Positions 26,165 through 34,671 of a stretch of 50,041 nt of DNA are shown here, piece after piece (the stretch's first letter is position 1; each line of letters begins with the position of its first letter). The stretch comes from Paenibacillus silvae (GTDB lineage Bacteria > Bacillota > Bacilli > Paenibacillales > Paenibacillaceae): NCBI RefSeq assembly GCF_014639235.1, contig NZ_BMFU01000022.1:1-50041 (forward strand), written 5' to 3'. Under the pieces are notes generated by a model. The model had not been told where the DNA came from. It saw nothing but the letters and a program-made list of their open reading frames with translations, and searched no databases. The position numbers and the translations under genes are program-made.

Positions 26165-27037
26165 ATGATGAAACTGGATCAAGCTTATTCAGGAAACGTA
26201 TTTATTTGCAGCTCTGAAGATTATGAAAATTCGAAAGCCGTTATCTACGGTATGCCAATGGACTACACCGTTAGCTTCCGTCCAGGCTCCCGTTTCGGTC
26301 CGGCTCATATCCGTCAGGCATCGGTTGGCCTTGAAGAGTACAGCCCATACCTCGATAAAAGCATCGTGGATATGACATATTTTGATGCGGGAGACCTGCT
26401 TCTGCCGTTCGGTAACGCAGGACGCAGCCTTGAAGTCATTCATGAGTACATCGGAAGTCTGCTGGCTGATGACAAATTCCCGATTGGCCTTGGTGGCGAG
26501 CATCTGGTGACCTGGCCTGTTATTCAACAGATGTACAAAAAATACCCGGATCTTATTCTGATCCACATTGATGCACATGCTGACCTTCGCGAAAGCTACG
26601 AAGGCGAGCCCCTGTCCCACTCTACACCTGTGCGCAAAGCGGCTGAACTGATGGGTGGTCAAAATATTTATCAATTCGGTATCCGTTCCGGCTCCCGTGA
26701 GGAGTTCCAGTATGGACGAGAGAATATTAACTTCTACCCGTTTGAAGTAGCGGCTCCAATGAAGGAAGCTCTACCGAAAATGGGCAATCGTCCAGTCTAT
26801 GTAACCATTGATATTGACGTGCTTGATCCATCTGCTGCACCGGGTACAGGAACAGCAGAAGCGGGTGGCATTACATCCAAGGAGCTGCTTGAAGCCGTTC
26901 ATATGATCGCGGGATCAGATGTGAATGTTGTAGGCTGTGACTTGGTTGAAGTAGCACCGATCTATGACCCGACGCAACAGACACAGATCGTAGCTGCCAA
27001 GTTGATTCGTGAAATGCTGCTTGGGTTCGTGAAGTAA
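26165..27037 (+). CDS. speB: Agmatinase
   Basis: Agmatinase hydrolyses agmatine to putrescine and urea. This ureohydrolase-fold protein of 290 residues shows the two-manganese ligands: H113 in GGEH, D136-A-H138-A-D140, and D216/D218 in TIDIDVLDPS. Two ATGs in tandem (26165, 26168) follow AAAAGGGGA; either may be used. It delivers putrescine to SpeE, encoded just upstream. A strong terminator follows at 27086-27128. Confidence 0.97.
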   Translation: MMKLDQAYSGNVFICSSEDYENSKAVIYGMPMDYTVSFRPGSRFGPAHIRQASVGLEEYSPYLDKSIVDMTYFDAGDLLLPFGNAGRSLEVIHEYIGSLLADDKFPIGLGGEHLVTWPVIQQMYKKYPDLILIHIDAHADLRESYEGEPLSHSTPVRKAAELMGGQNIYQFGIRSGSREEFQYGRENINFYPFEVAAPMKEALPKMGNRPVYVTIDIDVLDPSAAPGTGTAEAGGITSKELLEAVHMIAGSDVNVVGCDLVEVAPIYDPTQQTQIVAAKLIREMLLGFVK

Positions 27038-27085
27038 ACGTTGTGCAATGCTGATATATCTAAACGTATAAAGCGATTATGAAAT

Positions 27086-27128
27086 CCTCGTCTGTGCAGA
27101 TGTAAAGATCTGTACAGACGAGTTTTTG
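27086..27128 (+). terminator. speEB terminator
   Basis: CTCGTCTGTGCAGAT pairs with ATCTGTACAGACGAG (one G-U) around a short loop and is followed by five T. Confidence 0.93.
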
Positions 27129-27496
27129 TTCGTATAGCGGCTGGCGAAGTTGATTGAAGTGAATTTAACTTATGTTTTAGGGTAGTCACCCACAACAACA
27201 TGTATCGTCACATGGAGCAACTGAGCTTTCATCATTCACATGTGGAGGCAAAATCGTTTAGGTCATCAAGTTCAAGCAATTGTCGTTCAATGTAGTGATG
27301 ATGTTCCATTGATCCATTCGTTTAATCTTTACGACAAAACGATAACAAATCCTGACGGTCTTATATATACCAAAGGATAATATTTATGTTATAAAGTATA
27401 TAATATTCCGTTTTATTTAACTAAGACTATATACTGGTAGTCTACTGCTTTACCTGCCCATGCGTCATTCATCTTCAGTCACTCTGCCTTAAGCTA
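27129..27496. other. Non-coding or decayed stretch with a coding scrap
   Basis: No complete gene is seen. A 46-codon frame from ATG 27240 to TAA 27378-27380 reads like part of a real protein (RLGHQVQAIVVQCSDD...SFNLYDKTIT) but has no ribosome binding site and no recognisable full domain; a glycosyltransferase-like N-terminal fragment is one guess. The segment 27380-27450 is strongly AT-rich. Confidence 0.35.
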
Positions 27497-27877
27497 TCCA
27501 CCTTATTGACGCTTTCAAAACCAATCGAATCATCTATCCACAAGGCATCCGCATCTCAGTAAGGGATTTTGAACAGCACATTCGAAAAGAAGACGTTCGC
27601 CTCGTGTGGTTCTGTTACTGGACGTACCGTTATGAAAGTGCCTTAAATGGAGTGGATGCCTTATTCCTGTTGTGTTGTACAGAGCAAGCATTCGGAGAGC
27701 CCAAAGCACTGAGGGCTTTTTTATGCACGGATGCCTCTTTGACTACGGAAACTGGCTTGGATTAGCCTTCTGGTTTGGCGACGTATTGCTTGTCGTACGT
27801 AAGCAAGTCCAACTGGAACTTTTTCGGTTTGTCTATGATTGCGGTCAGAAAGGTTTCCCTTTTAGGGGTGTGTGAAC
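27497..27877 (+). pseudogene. Decayed IS4-like transposase fragment
   Basis: A plus-strand frame from about 27497 reads IDAFKTNRIIYPQGIRISVR, then YWTYRYESALNG and EPKALRAFLCTDASLTTE before a TAG at 27763-27765. These blocks resemble DDE transposases of the IS4 group from memory. A second frame, ending at TGA 27873-27875, reads RKQVQLELFRFVYDCGQKG, which resembles the C-terminus of such transposases. The region between, which should hold the YREK motif, is missing. There is no start codon context and there are in-frame stops upstream. No terminal inverted repeats were found. Confidence 0.5.
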
Positions 27878-28102
27878 AATAAAAATTGGCTTAATTGTAA
27901 TTGGGTGTTTCTGTATCTGTTTTTGCTCATTTATAGTATCTATCCGAATAAATGAAAGGGGTTTCATAAAATTATTTACAACTGAGTAGCTTAATGGTAT
28001 ATTGTGCCTGCTAAGTTAGAGGTTTTCTTTAGCCTATTTTACTGATTCACTAATCTTTCCTGGATGTTCAAATTCTGATAAAAATCACTGGAGTGTGGTG
28101 TC

Positions 28103-29140
28103 ATGAGTACAAAGATGCTTTCTATTTTAATCCCACCTATACATGGGTATCTGTGTAATGCATACCCACTATCTATAGCATTACAAAATAGTAACTCCGA
28201 AGCTTGGTTTCTCAGTAATTATATTCAAGTAGTATGTGCTGGGAATTTTCCTGAAGGGAAATTTTTCACCTTCTACAATTCTTACTTTGAATGGGATAGT
28301 ATATTTTTGGGGTGCCCATTCATTAACTACCAAAAAATACATTATCAATTGATTAAAAAATATAATGGAGAGTTAATTAGTTTTATTTGCGATGCTATTG
28401 AAAAAAATAACTATGTATATCTATATGTTGATGAATATTATATATCTCATAAAAGTGCGTTTAATAAATATTCTCTTCCACATGAAATGTTGATATTTGG
28501 TTATAATAGAACAGAGTCCACGTTTAATGTTTTAGGATACGATGCAAATACAGTATTCGGGAAATATGAAGTTAGTTTTGATGAACTTACTATCGCGTAT
28601 CAAATGTGTGATAAGTCAACTAAAAATAGAGAGTATCTATACCTTCTAGAGTCGAATGAAGATTTTAATTACCAATTCGATACACAATTGGTTATTCAAA
28701 CACTAAGAGAGTATAGATATAGCATTAATACATCATTACATTTTCGGGCAATTAATCCACCTAATGACTGGTGGATTTACGGCATGGCTGCATACACTCA
28801 TTTTGTTAAGTACATAAGATCAATGATGGAAAGTTTAGAAGGGGTTATAGATATTCGGATATTTCATACATTATGGGAACACAAAAGGATGATGGTACTA
28901 AGAATTAATTATATTCAGAAAAGAAATATTTTAATAAACTCAGATGATATTTTAAAACAGTATACTTATATACAAGATAGTTCTCTTATATTGATGAGAA
29001 TGGTAATGAAATATAATTTGATAAATGATAAAAAAACATTGGAAAAAATAGAAAAAAAAATTCTTGAGATAGAATCTTTAGAAACTCAGGCCTTAGATAA
29101 TTTGATTAAAAGATTAGAGAGCAGAGATTGCCCTCACTGA
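28103..29140 (+). CDS. BtrH/C39-like protein of unknown role, AT-rich
   Basis: A 345-residue protein with no signal peptide or membrane segment. The N-terminal half resembles the BtrH N-terminal or double-glycine-peptidase-like fold: C18 in GYLCNAYPLSIAL, then YVYLYVDEYYI, H127 in LPHEMLIFGYN and D147 in VLGYDANT, a plausible Cys-His-Asp set. Such proteins are known near peptide or polyketide biosynthesis genes, where BtrH acts as an acyltransferase. The C-terminal part is helical and Ile/Lys-rich. ATG 28103 has GGAGTGTGG upstream. The gene is much more AT-rich, with AT-ending codons, than the genes on either side, and is flanked by a transposase remnant and a decayed gene: a sign of horizontal transfer. 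Family assignment is from memory only. Confidence 0.7.
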   Translation: MSTKMLSILIPPIHGYLCNAYPLSIALQNSNSEAWFLSNYIQVVCAGNFPEGKFFTFYNSYFEWDSIFLGCPFINYQKIHYQLIKKYNGELISFICDAIEKNNYVYLYVDEYYISHKSAFNKYSLPHEMLIFGYNRTESTFNVLGYDANTVFGKYEVSFDELTIAYQMCDKSTKNREYLYLLESNEDFNYQFDTQLVIQTLREYRYSINTSLHFRAINPPNDWWIYGMAAYTHFVKYIRSMMESLEGVIDIRIFHTLWEHKRMMVLRINYIQKRNILINSDDILKQYTYIQDSSLILMRMVMKYNLINDKKTLEKIEKKILEIESLETQALDNLIKRLESRDCPH

Positions 29141-29249
29141 TCCAAAAGAACAACCTTTTATCAGAACATTGCCTGTCCCTCTATTTCTCAAAACTGGTCT
29201 TATGTGGCCAAGCAGATCACGGGTTATCCTCTGCACTGAAAAAGGGAAG

Positions 29250-29955
29250 TGGTGTTAGGGGCAGAAGCTGCAATTCACAGATATTTATGTTCTGAACCAA
29301 ACCACAGGACGGGGCGGCAGGTAAGGGATTCCTGATTGGAACCTCGAATGCAGGCTGTACTTGGCAATCTATATACACGGGACAGTGGCAGCTTGAACAA
29401 TTGAGCTTTCCAAATAACGTTACAGGGTATGCGCTGGCAGGCGTGAAGGGCTCTTCAGCAACATATCTCATCCGCACGAACGATGGGGGTTTACACTGGA
29501 AGAGACTTGATACACCTGGAATTCCGGCATTCCGGCACATTGATTTCAGTGATACAAATAACGGCTACGAATACACCTATAACGGTGCATATCGGACAAC
29601 CGATGGTGGTGTGACGTGGACGAAACAGGGCACACCTGCGAACACCCGAGCTGCTGCATAGCTGGGATATGCTGTTGTCGTTGTACCTGAAGCCGGGTAC
29701 AAGCTTGAGAAAACGAGTGATGGAGGCAGGACCTGGACTACAGCCCTTCGGGTGAAATAGAACACATGGAATGGCGCTGACTTGTATGCTCATGGAACAC
29801 AGGTGTGGGCTGTCTTGTATGGAGATGCGGGCATGTCCCAGCAGTCCTATTCCCTCTACTCTAGTGGTGACCAAGGGAAGAGCTGGAAGCAGGTTTTCAC
29901 CCAATCGACAGCAGAGACAGGGCCAGCTATATGGTCACCAAAAATTTCATTTTAA
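29250..29955 (+). pseudogene. Decayed Ycf48/BNR-repeat beta-propeller gene
   Basis: The plus strand encodes repeats of the Ycf48/sialidase-like propeller type: RTNDGGLHWKRLDTPG, RTTDGGVTWTKQGTP, KTSDGGRTWTTALR and SSGDQGKSWKQVF. The frame is broken by TAG at 29659-29661 and TAG at 29758-29760, and ends at TAA 29953-29955. At the 5' end GQKLQFTDIYVLNQTTG continues in another frame, so a frameshift lies near 29308-29318. There is no start or signal peptide. The intact gene was probably a secreted repeat protein; GC content is like the core genome, unlike the AT-rich neighbour. Confidence 0.75.
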
Positions 29956-30063
29956 TGAGAACAGAATTAATGGAATCAATTATGAATTAATAATATTATG
30001 AATTTAAAGAAAGATGGTTTCACATGCATTATGGCATCTATTGGCGTCATTATGGTGATAAAC

Positions 30064-30107
30064 AGGCTCTTTTCCTGATTTTTAATATGGAAAAGGGCCT
30101 TTTATTT
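30064..30107 (+). terminator. Terminator before the arabinofuranosidase gene
   Basis: AGGCTCTTTTCC pairs with GGAAAAGGGCCT (one G-U) around a 13-nt loop, followed by four T, then ATTT. It separates the decayed region from the next transcription unit. Confidence 0.85.
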
Positions 30108-30121
30108 CGGAAATAAAAGAG

Positions 30122-30150
30122 TTGAAACCTTCCTTGAAACAGGTTATTGT
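30122..30150 (+). promoter_or_regulatory. Arabinofuranosidase promoter
   Basis: TTGAAA at 30122-30127, 17 bp, TATTGT at 30145-30150. The -10 overlaps the first three bases of the cre site. Confidence 0.55.
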
Positions 30151-30161
30151 AAGCGATAACA
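30148..30161 (+). promoter_or_regulatory. CcpA cre operator
   Basis: TGTAAGCGATAACA fits the catabolite-responsive element consensus TGWAAGCGNTWNCA at every position. It overlaps the -10 element, a place where CcpA binding would block initiation when glucose is present. Confidence 0.85.
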
Positions 30162-30185
30162 ACATCATTTAGGGGAGTTGAAGTT

Positions 30186-31667
30186 ATGGTTAAGGTTATT
30201 TTAAAGGCTAATTCAGACAAAGGATTAATAAATCGCAATATTTATGGTCATTTCTCCGAGCATCTTGGACGTTGTATTTATGAAGGACTATGGGTAGGTG
30301 AGGAATCGCCTATCCCGAACACGGAAGGTATTCGTAACGATGTGCTTGGCGCGCTCCAGAAGCTGAACATTCCTGTACTTCGCTGGCCGGGAGGATGCTT
30401 TGCTGATGAGTATCACTGGAAAGATGGGGTAGGGCCAAAGAGTCAGCGAGCACGTATGATTAATACGCACTGGGGCGGCGTAGAGGAGAACAATCATTTT
30501 GGCACACATGAATTTATGAGACTGTGTGAACTGCTTGGCGCAGAGCCGTACATCAGCGGTAACCTTGGCAGTGGAACCGTTCAGGAGATGCAGGAATGGG
30601 TAGAGTATATTACGTTTGACGGTGAGTCCCCTATGGCGAACTGGCGGAAGCAGAACGGCCGCGAAGAGCCGTGGAAGCTGAAATATTTTGGTGTGGGCAA
30701 CGAGAACTGGGGCTGTGGTGGTAACATGCGTCCAGAGTATTATGCGGATGAATACAGACGTTATGCTACATATGTACGTAATTATTCAGGAAATCAGGTC
30801 TACAAAATCGCATGTGGACCCAACGACAGCAACTATGAGTGGATGGAAGTGCTGATGCGGGAAGCGGCTCGTTTCATGGATGGCATCAGCCTGCATTATT
30901 ACACCATTCCGACAGGCGTATGGGAAGATAAGGGGAACGCTACCGGTTTTGGAGAAGCAGAATGGTTTACCACGCTGAAGAAGACCTTGTTTATGGATGA
31001 ATTACTAGTGAAGCACTCTGAGATCATGGACAAATATGATCCTGAGGGCCGGGTCGGCATTATCGTAGATGAGTGGGGGACGTGGTACAACGTTGAGCCG
31101 GGCACGAATCCGGGCTTCCTTTACCAGCAAAATACGATGCGGGATGCCGTACTGGCCGCGGTAAACCTGAACATTTTCAATCAGCACAACAAACGGGTGC
31201 AGATGGCGAATCTGGCTCAGATCGTGAATGTGCTGCAGTCACTGGTACTCACCGAGGGAGATAAGATGCTCCTGACGCCTACGTATCATGTGTTCGACAT
31301 GTATCAGGTTCATATGGATGCACAGCGTCTGGATCTCAGCTATGAGAGCCCGGGATATACGTTCGGAGACGAAACGATCCCTCAGCTTAGCTTGTCTGCA
31401 TCACGCAACAAGGACGGAGTTATTCATGTGACGGCATGTAATCTGAGTCATACAGATGAGCTTGAAGTGGTATGCCAGCTTGAGGCAGGTCAGGCGGCGA
31501 GTGTTTCGGGGCAGGTTCTTCATCACACTGACTTCGGCGCTTTTAATACGTTTGAACAGCCAGAAGAGGTAAAACCTGCGGCATGGGAAGGGCTTGTTCT
31601 GGAGAATAACACATTACGCTTCGTGCTGCCTCCTGCTTCCGTTGGTGTAGTCGCCGTAAATGGTTAA
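30186..31667 (+). CDS. abfA: Alpha-L-arabinofuranosidase, GH51
   Basis: A 493-residue intracellular-type glycoside hydrolase (no signal peptide) that releases terminal L-arabinose from arabino-oligosaccharides. The GH51 TIM barrel carries the acid/base E173 in GVGNENWGCGG and the nucleophile E296 in IIVDEWGTW. LRWPGGCFADEYHW near 65-78 is the family substrate-site signature. A beta-sandwich follows at the C-terminus (about 385-493). ATG 30186 has AGGGGAG at 30171-30177. A perfect cre site overlaps its promoter, so it is expected to be repressed during growth on preferred sugars. No transporter or other arabinan genes are adjacent. Confidence 0.95.
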   Translation: MVKVILKANSDKGLINRNIYGHFSEHLGRCIYEGLWVGEESPIPNTEGIRNDVLGALQKLNIPVLRWPGGCFADEYHWKDGVGPKSQRARMINTHWGGVEENNHFGTHEFMRLCELLGAEPYISGNLGSGTVQEMQEWVEYITFDGESPMANWRKQNGREEPWKLKYFGVGNENWGCGGNMRPEYYADEYRRYATYVRNYSGNQVYKIACGPNDSNYEWMEVLMREAARFMDGISLHYYTIPTGVWEDKGNATGFGEAEWFTTLKKTLFMDELLVKHSEIMDKYDPEGRVGIIVDEWGTWYNVEPGTNPGFLYQQNTMRDAVLAAVNLNIFNQHNKRVQMANLAQIVNVLQSLVLTEGDKMLLTPTYHVFDMYQVHMDAQRLDLSYESPGYTFGDETIPQLSLSASRNKDGVIHVTACNLSHTDELEVVCQLEAGQAASVSGQVLHHTDFGAFNTFEQPEEVKPAAWEGLVLENNTLRFVLPPASVGVVAVNG

Positions 31668-31670
31668 CGT

Positions 31671-31976
31671 ATGAAGTCCTCCGGGTATGAACAACAGCAG
31701 TATCCAGGTGGGGGCAGAAATGAACCCTGTAAGGGCTGCGACAGACAGTATGATATTCATATCAGTGATGCCAAAATGGCCCGGCTGGTGGAGATCGCTT
31801 CACGCTCTCGTACCACGGTAGGGGATGAGGAGTATGAACGGCGACTTGCAATCTGCTTGGCCTGTCCTGATCTGCAGTACGGGACGACATGCCGACATTG
31901 CGGCTGTCTTGTACAGGTGCGCGCCAAGCTGGCCGAGTCTACTTGTCCTTACCCATATGCATCGCAGTGGGCATAA
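31671..31976 (+). CDS. Small Cys-rich, probably zinc-binding protein
   Basis: A 101-residue protein with eight cysteines in pairs: CKGC near residue 20, C62/C65 (LAICLACP), C74-RHC-GC near 74-79 and C92. The pattern fits a small zinc-ribbon-like protein (a DUF6171-like family, name not certain). The ATG lies 3 bp after the arabinofuranosidase stop and has no ribosome binding site of its own, so its translation probably depends on the upstream gene. A terminator follows at 32084-32116. Function unknown. Confidence 0.75.
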   Translation: MKSSGYEQQQYPGGGRNEPCKGCDRQYDIHISDAKMARLVEIASRSRTTVGDEEYERRLAICLACPDLQYGTTCRHCGCLVQVRAKLAESTCPYPYASQWA

Positions 31977-32083
31977 TAATCAGCTCCATCTTTTGATGTG
32001 ATGCAGGATGAATCTGTTTCAATATAATGAAGCAAGAGGACAGGATGTTTGATGCAGGCGATGAAATAAATGCGAAATAAAGG

Positions 32084-32116
32084 AGGGCCGCCATTAAGGG
32101 TGCGGCTCTTCTTTTT
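32084..32116 (+). terminator. Terminator after the Cys-rich gene
   Basis: AGGGCCGC pairs with GCGGCTCT (one G-U) and is followed by T-rich TTCTTTTT. The rest of 31977-32307 shows no gene. Confidence 0.65.
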
Positions 32117-32307
32117 GATGCTGAGAGAAAAAAACTCTGAATTTGGATTTGAATTGAGCGGGTGAACTGGATATAGTTATACAGTAGAGTGCAGGAGAGC
32201 AAGTATTCGGAATATAAGCGTGTATAGCGGCACAATGATACAGGAAGGGCTGATCTCACCAGCCGTCCTGTTTTGCGTCGCCTCGAATATAATGGAGGTT
32301 AACATTC

Positions 32308-32733
32308 ATGTCGAAGATGCGACCGGTTCAGATCCGGCTGCACAGCCGTTATGAAGGGGAAGATGTACTTCAGGAAATGCAGGGAGAAGCTGTGGTCAAA
32401 GGGGCATATCTGTATGTCCGTTACGAAGAGCCGCAGGTCGGACCCGAGGGAGGCATGACCCGTACAACATTGAAGCTGGGCGGACAATCCATCAAGATTA
32501 TACGTCATGGTGAGGTGGAGTCGGAGCAGACGTTTGAATTAGACCGAAAGCTGCCGGGTTTCTACCGTTCACCATATATGTCGTTTGCCCTGTCCACTTA
32601 TACACAAAAGCTGGAACTTTCCATTCAGGGATTGAGCGCACGCGCCGCGTGGAGCTACGACTTTTACCGCTTTGATGAAGAAGCCGGACATTTTGCGATT
32701 AGTTTGCATATACAGGAGGAACCAAATTCATGA
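32308..32733 (+). CDS. ywiB: DUF1934 (YwiB family) beta-barrel protein
   Basis: A 141-residue protein of the YwiB/DUF1934 family, calycin-like in fold and of unknown function. The family pattern is visible: an opening strand PVQIRLHSRYEGED, the middle KLGGQSIKIIRHGEVESEQTF and the acidic C-terminal strand. ATG 32308 has GGAGGT 10 nt upstream. Its stop overlaps the argS start by 4 bp (ATGA), so the two are translationally coupled, as in B. subtilis where ywiB precedes argS. Confidence 0.9.
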   Translation: MSKMRPVQIRLHSRYEGEDVLQEMQGEAVVKGAYLYVRYEEPQVGPEGGMTRTTLKLGGQSIKIIRHGEVESEQTFELDRKLPGFYRSPYMSFALSTYTQKLELSIQGLSARAAWSYDFYRFDEEAGHFAISLHIQEEPNS

Positions 32734-34409
32734 CACGTAATCCACTAGATACAATTAACGAACGGGTAAGTACAGCGATTGGCAGCGCCATTGTGGCGGC
32801 GGGCATCGTAACACAGGAACATCTTCCTGCCATTACGCTGGAGGTGCCGCGCGACAAATCTCACGGTGACCTTGCCACCAATGCGGCGATGCAATTGACC
32901 AAAATCGCCAAGCGAAATCCGCGCCAGATTGCCGAAGAGATTATCGCCAACCTGAATCTTGCTGATGCAGGCATAGAGAAGGCCGAGATTGCGGGACCGG
33001 GATTCATCAATTTCAAATTGGACAAGAGTTATCTCTATCCCGTGCTTCAACTGGTGCATGAGCAAGGCGAGAATTACGGAAGAATTGATGCCGGAGCGGG
33101 GAAAAAGGTTGAGATGGAATTTGTCAGTGCCAATCCAACAGGCAGTCTGCATCTGGGTCATGCCCGGGGAGCAGCTGTAGGAGATGCCCTGTGCAACATT
33201 CTCGATTATGCAGGATATGAAGTAACTCGTGAATACTATATCAATGACGCGGGCAATCAGGTGTTCAACCTGGCACGTTCCATTGAAGCTCGTTATTTGC
33301 AGGAGCTTGGTCAGGATGCCGAGATGCCGGAAGATGGCTACCATGGCGAGGACATTAAAGGTTTTGCAAAGGAGCTTGTTGCTGAAAAGGGAGACAGCCT
33401 GCTGTCCATGCATCCAGGGGATCGCGCGGCTTATTTCCGTGATTATGGTCTGGAGAAAGAACTCGACAAGATCAAACGTGACCTCAATCGCTTCCGCGTG
33501 AAGTTTGATATCTGGTTCAGTGAAACGTCTCTGTATGATAACGGTGAGGTGCTTCGCGTGCTGGACGAGCTGCGTGACCGCAACGAAATTTATGAAAAAG
33601 ATGGCGCTACCTGGCTGAAAACAATGCAGTATGGTGACGACAAGGAGCGGGTACTGATCAAAAACGACGGTACGTATACCTATCTGACACCGGATATTGC
33701 ATATCACCGTGATAAATATTCCCGTGGTTACGATACGATGATCAACATCTGGGGCGCCGACCACCATGGATATATTCCACGCATGAAAGCAGCGATGCAA
33801 GCACTGGGCAATGACCCGGATAAGCTGGTTGTCTTGATTGCGCAGATGGTCAGCCTGTTCCAGAATGGCGAGAAAGTGAAAATGTCCAAGCGTACGGGCA
33901 AAGCGGTAACGATGGAAGATTTGATGGATGAAGTCGGCATTGATGCCATCCGTTATTTCTTCACGATGCGCAGCATGGATTCCCACCTGGACTTTGACAT
34001 GGATCTGGCGATTTCGACATCCAATGAAAATCCGGTGTTCTACGTACAATATGCGCATGCACGTGTATGCAGTGTATATCGTCAAGCCGAAGAGCAAGGC
34101 ATCGAGCTATTGCCGCTGGCTCAGATTGATCTGTCCAAGCTGACAACCGAGCACGAATATGATCTTCTTCGCAAAATGGGTGAGCTGCCTGAAGAGATTG
34201 CAGCAGCGGCGACCGGTTATGCGCCGCACCGCATCATTCGTTATGTCTATGAGCTGGCATCCCTGTTCCATAGTTACTACCGGGCTGAGCGCGTCATCAC
34301 CGAAGACGCGCAGCAGACCCAGGCGCGTCTGGCGCTGATCGGTGCCGTTCGCACCGTCATCGCGACAGCGCTCCGTCTGGTGGGCGTATCCGCACCAGAC
34401 AAAATGTAA
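32730..34409 (+). CDS. argS: Arginyl-tRNA synthetase
   Basis: ArgRS charges tRNA-Arg. The 559-residue class I enzyme has the N-terminal Add-1 domain (about 1-110), the HIGH-type motif H141-L-G-H144 in NPTGSLHLGHARG and the KMSK signature in VKMSKRTGKAV, which many ArgRS enzymes lack or vary. The helical DALR anticodon-binding domain forms the C-terminus. AGGAGG lies 9 nt before ATG 32730. It is coupled to ywiB. A hairpin block and terminator follow directly. Confidence 0.98.
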   Translation: MTRNPLDTINERVSTAIGSAIVAAGIVTQEHLPAITLEVPRDKSHGDLATNAAMQLTKIAKRNPRQIAEEIIANLNLADAGIEKAEIAGPGFINFKLDKSYLYPVLQLVHEQGENYGRIDAGAGKKVEMEFVSANPTGSLHLGHARGAAVGDALCNILDYAGYEVTREYYINDAGNQVFNLARSIEARYLQELGQDAEMPEDGYHGEDIKGFAKELVAEKGDSLLSMHPGDRAAYFRDYGLEKELDKIKRDLNRFRVKFDIWFSETSLYDNGEVLRVLDELRDRNEIYEKDGATWLKTMQYGDDKERVLIKNDGTYTYLTPDIAYHRDKYSRGYDTMINIWGADHHGYIPRMKAAMQALGNDPDKLVVLIAQMVSLFQNGEKVKMSKRTGKAVTMEDLMDEVGIDAIRYFFTMRSMDSHLDFDMDLAISTSNENPVFYVQYAHARVCSVYRQAEEQGIELLPLAQIDLSKLTTEHEYDLLRKMGELPEEIAAAATGYAPHRIIRYVYELASLFHSYYRAERVITEDAQQTQARLALIGAVRTVIATALRLVGVSAPDKM

Positions 34410-34411
34410 TC

Positions 34412-34640
34412 CCTTCGGCCAAGCGGCGGGCAGCATGCAGCCGCCTGGCCGAAGGCACAAAGTCTCCATGCCCGCGCGAGCAGCTCTGCTTGCGCGTGGG
34501 CATGGAGACTTTTTTGCCCTGCGCTGGCATAGCCGCAGGGCAATGCTTCAAGAGCAGGCACACTTGCGCCTGCTCTTGCTGGTGCTTGCTGCGCAAGGCA
34601 TGCCCGGCCTCAGCCGGCATCCATTGCTGCGCAGCACAGC
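34412..34640. repeat. Block of stacked hairpins after argS
   Basis: Five or more inverted repeats stand end to end in 230 bp without a gene: CCTTCGGCCA/TGGCCGAAGG (34412-34455), AAGTCTCCATGCCC/GGGCATGGAGACTT (34460-34511, with six T after it, the argS terminator), GCCCTGCG/CGCAGGGC (34516-34541), AAGAGCAGGC/GCCTGCTCTT (34550-34577) and GCTGCGCA/TGCGCAGC (34588-34635). The block is markedly GC-rich. Stems are unrelated to each other in sequence. Confidence 0.85.
34460..34516 (+). terminator. argS terminator
   Basis: A 14-bp perfect stem with further pairing inside (GCGC/GCGC) is followed by TTTTTT. It is the strongest hairpin of the block after argS. Confidence 0.9.
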
Positions 34641-34671
34641 TGCCGGCGGCTTGCAGAGCCCTGCCGCCGCG

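Noticed and set aside
27240..27380. 46-codon open frame before the transposase remnant
   Set aside because: No ribosome binding site and no complete domain; kept only as a possible coding scrap.
27533..27541. CTATCCACA as a further DnaA box
   Set aside because: A single 8/9 match inside the transposase remnant, without neighbours; expected by chance.
32745..34097. Minus-strand open frame of 450 codons across argS
   Set aside because: Antisense to argS with no binding site; the length comes from argS codon bias.
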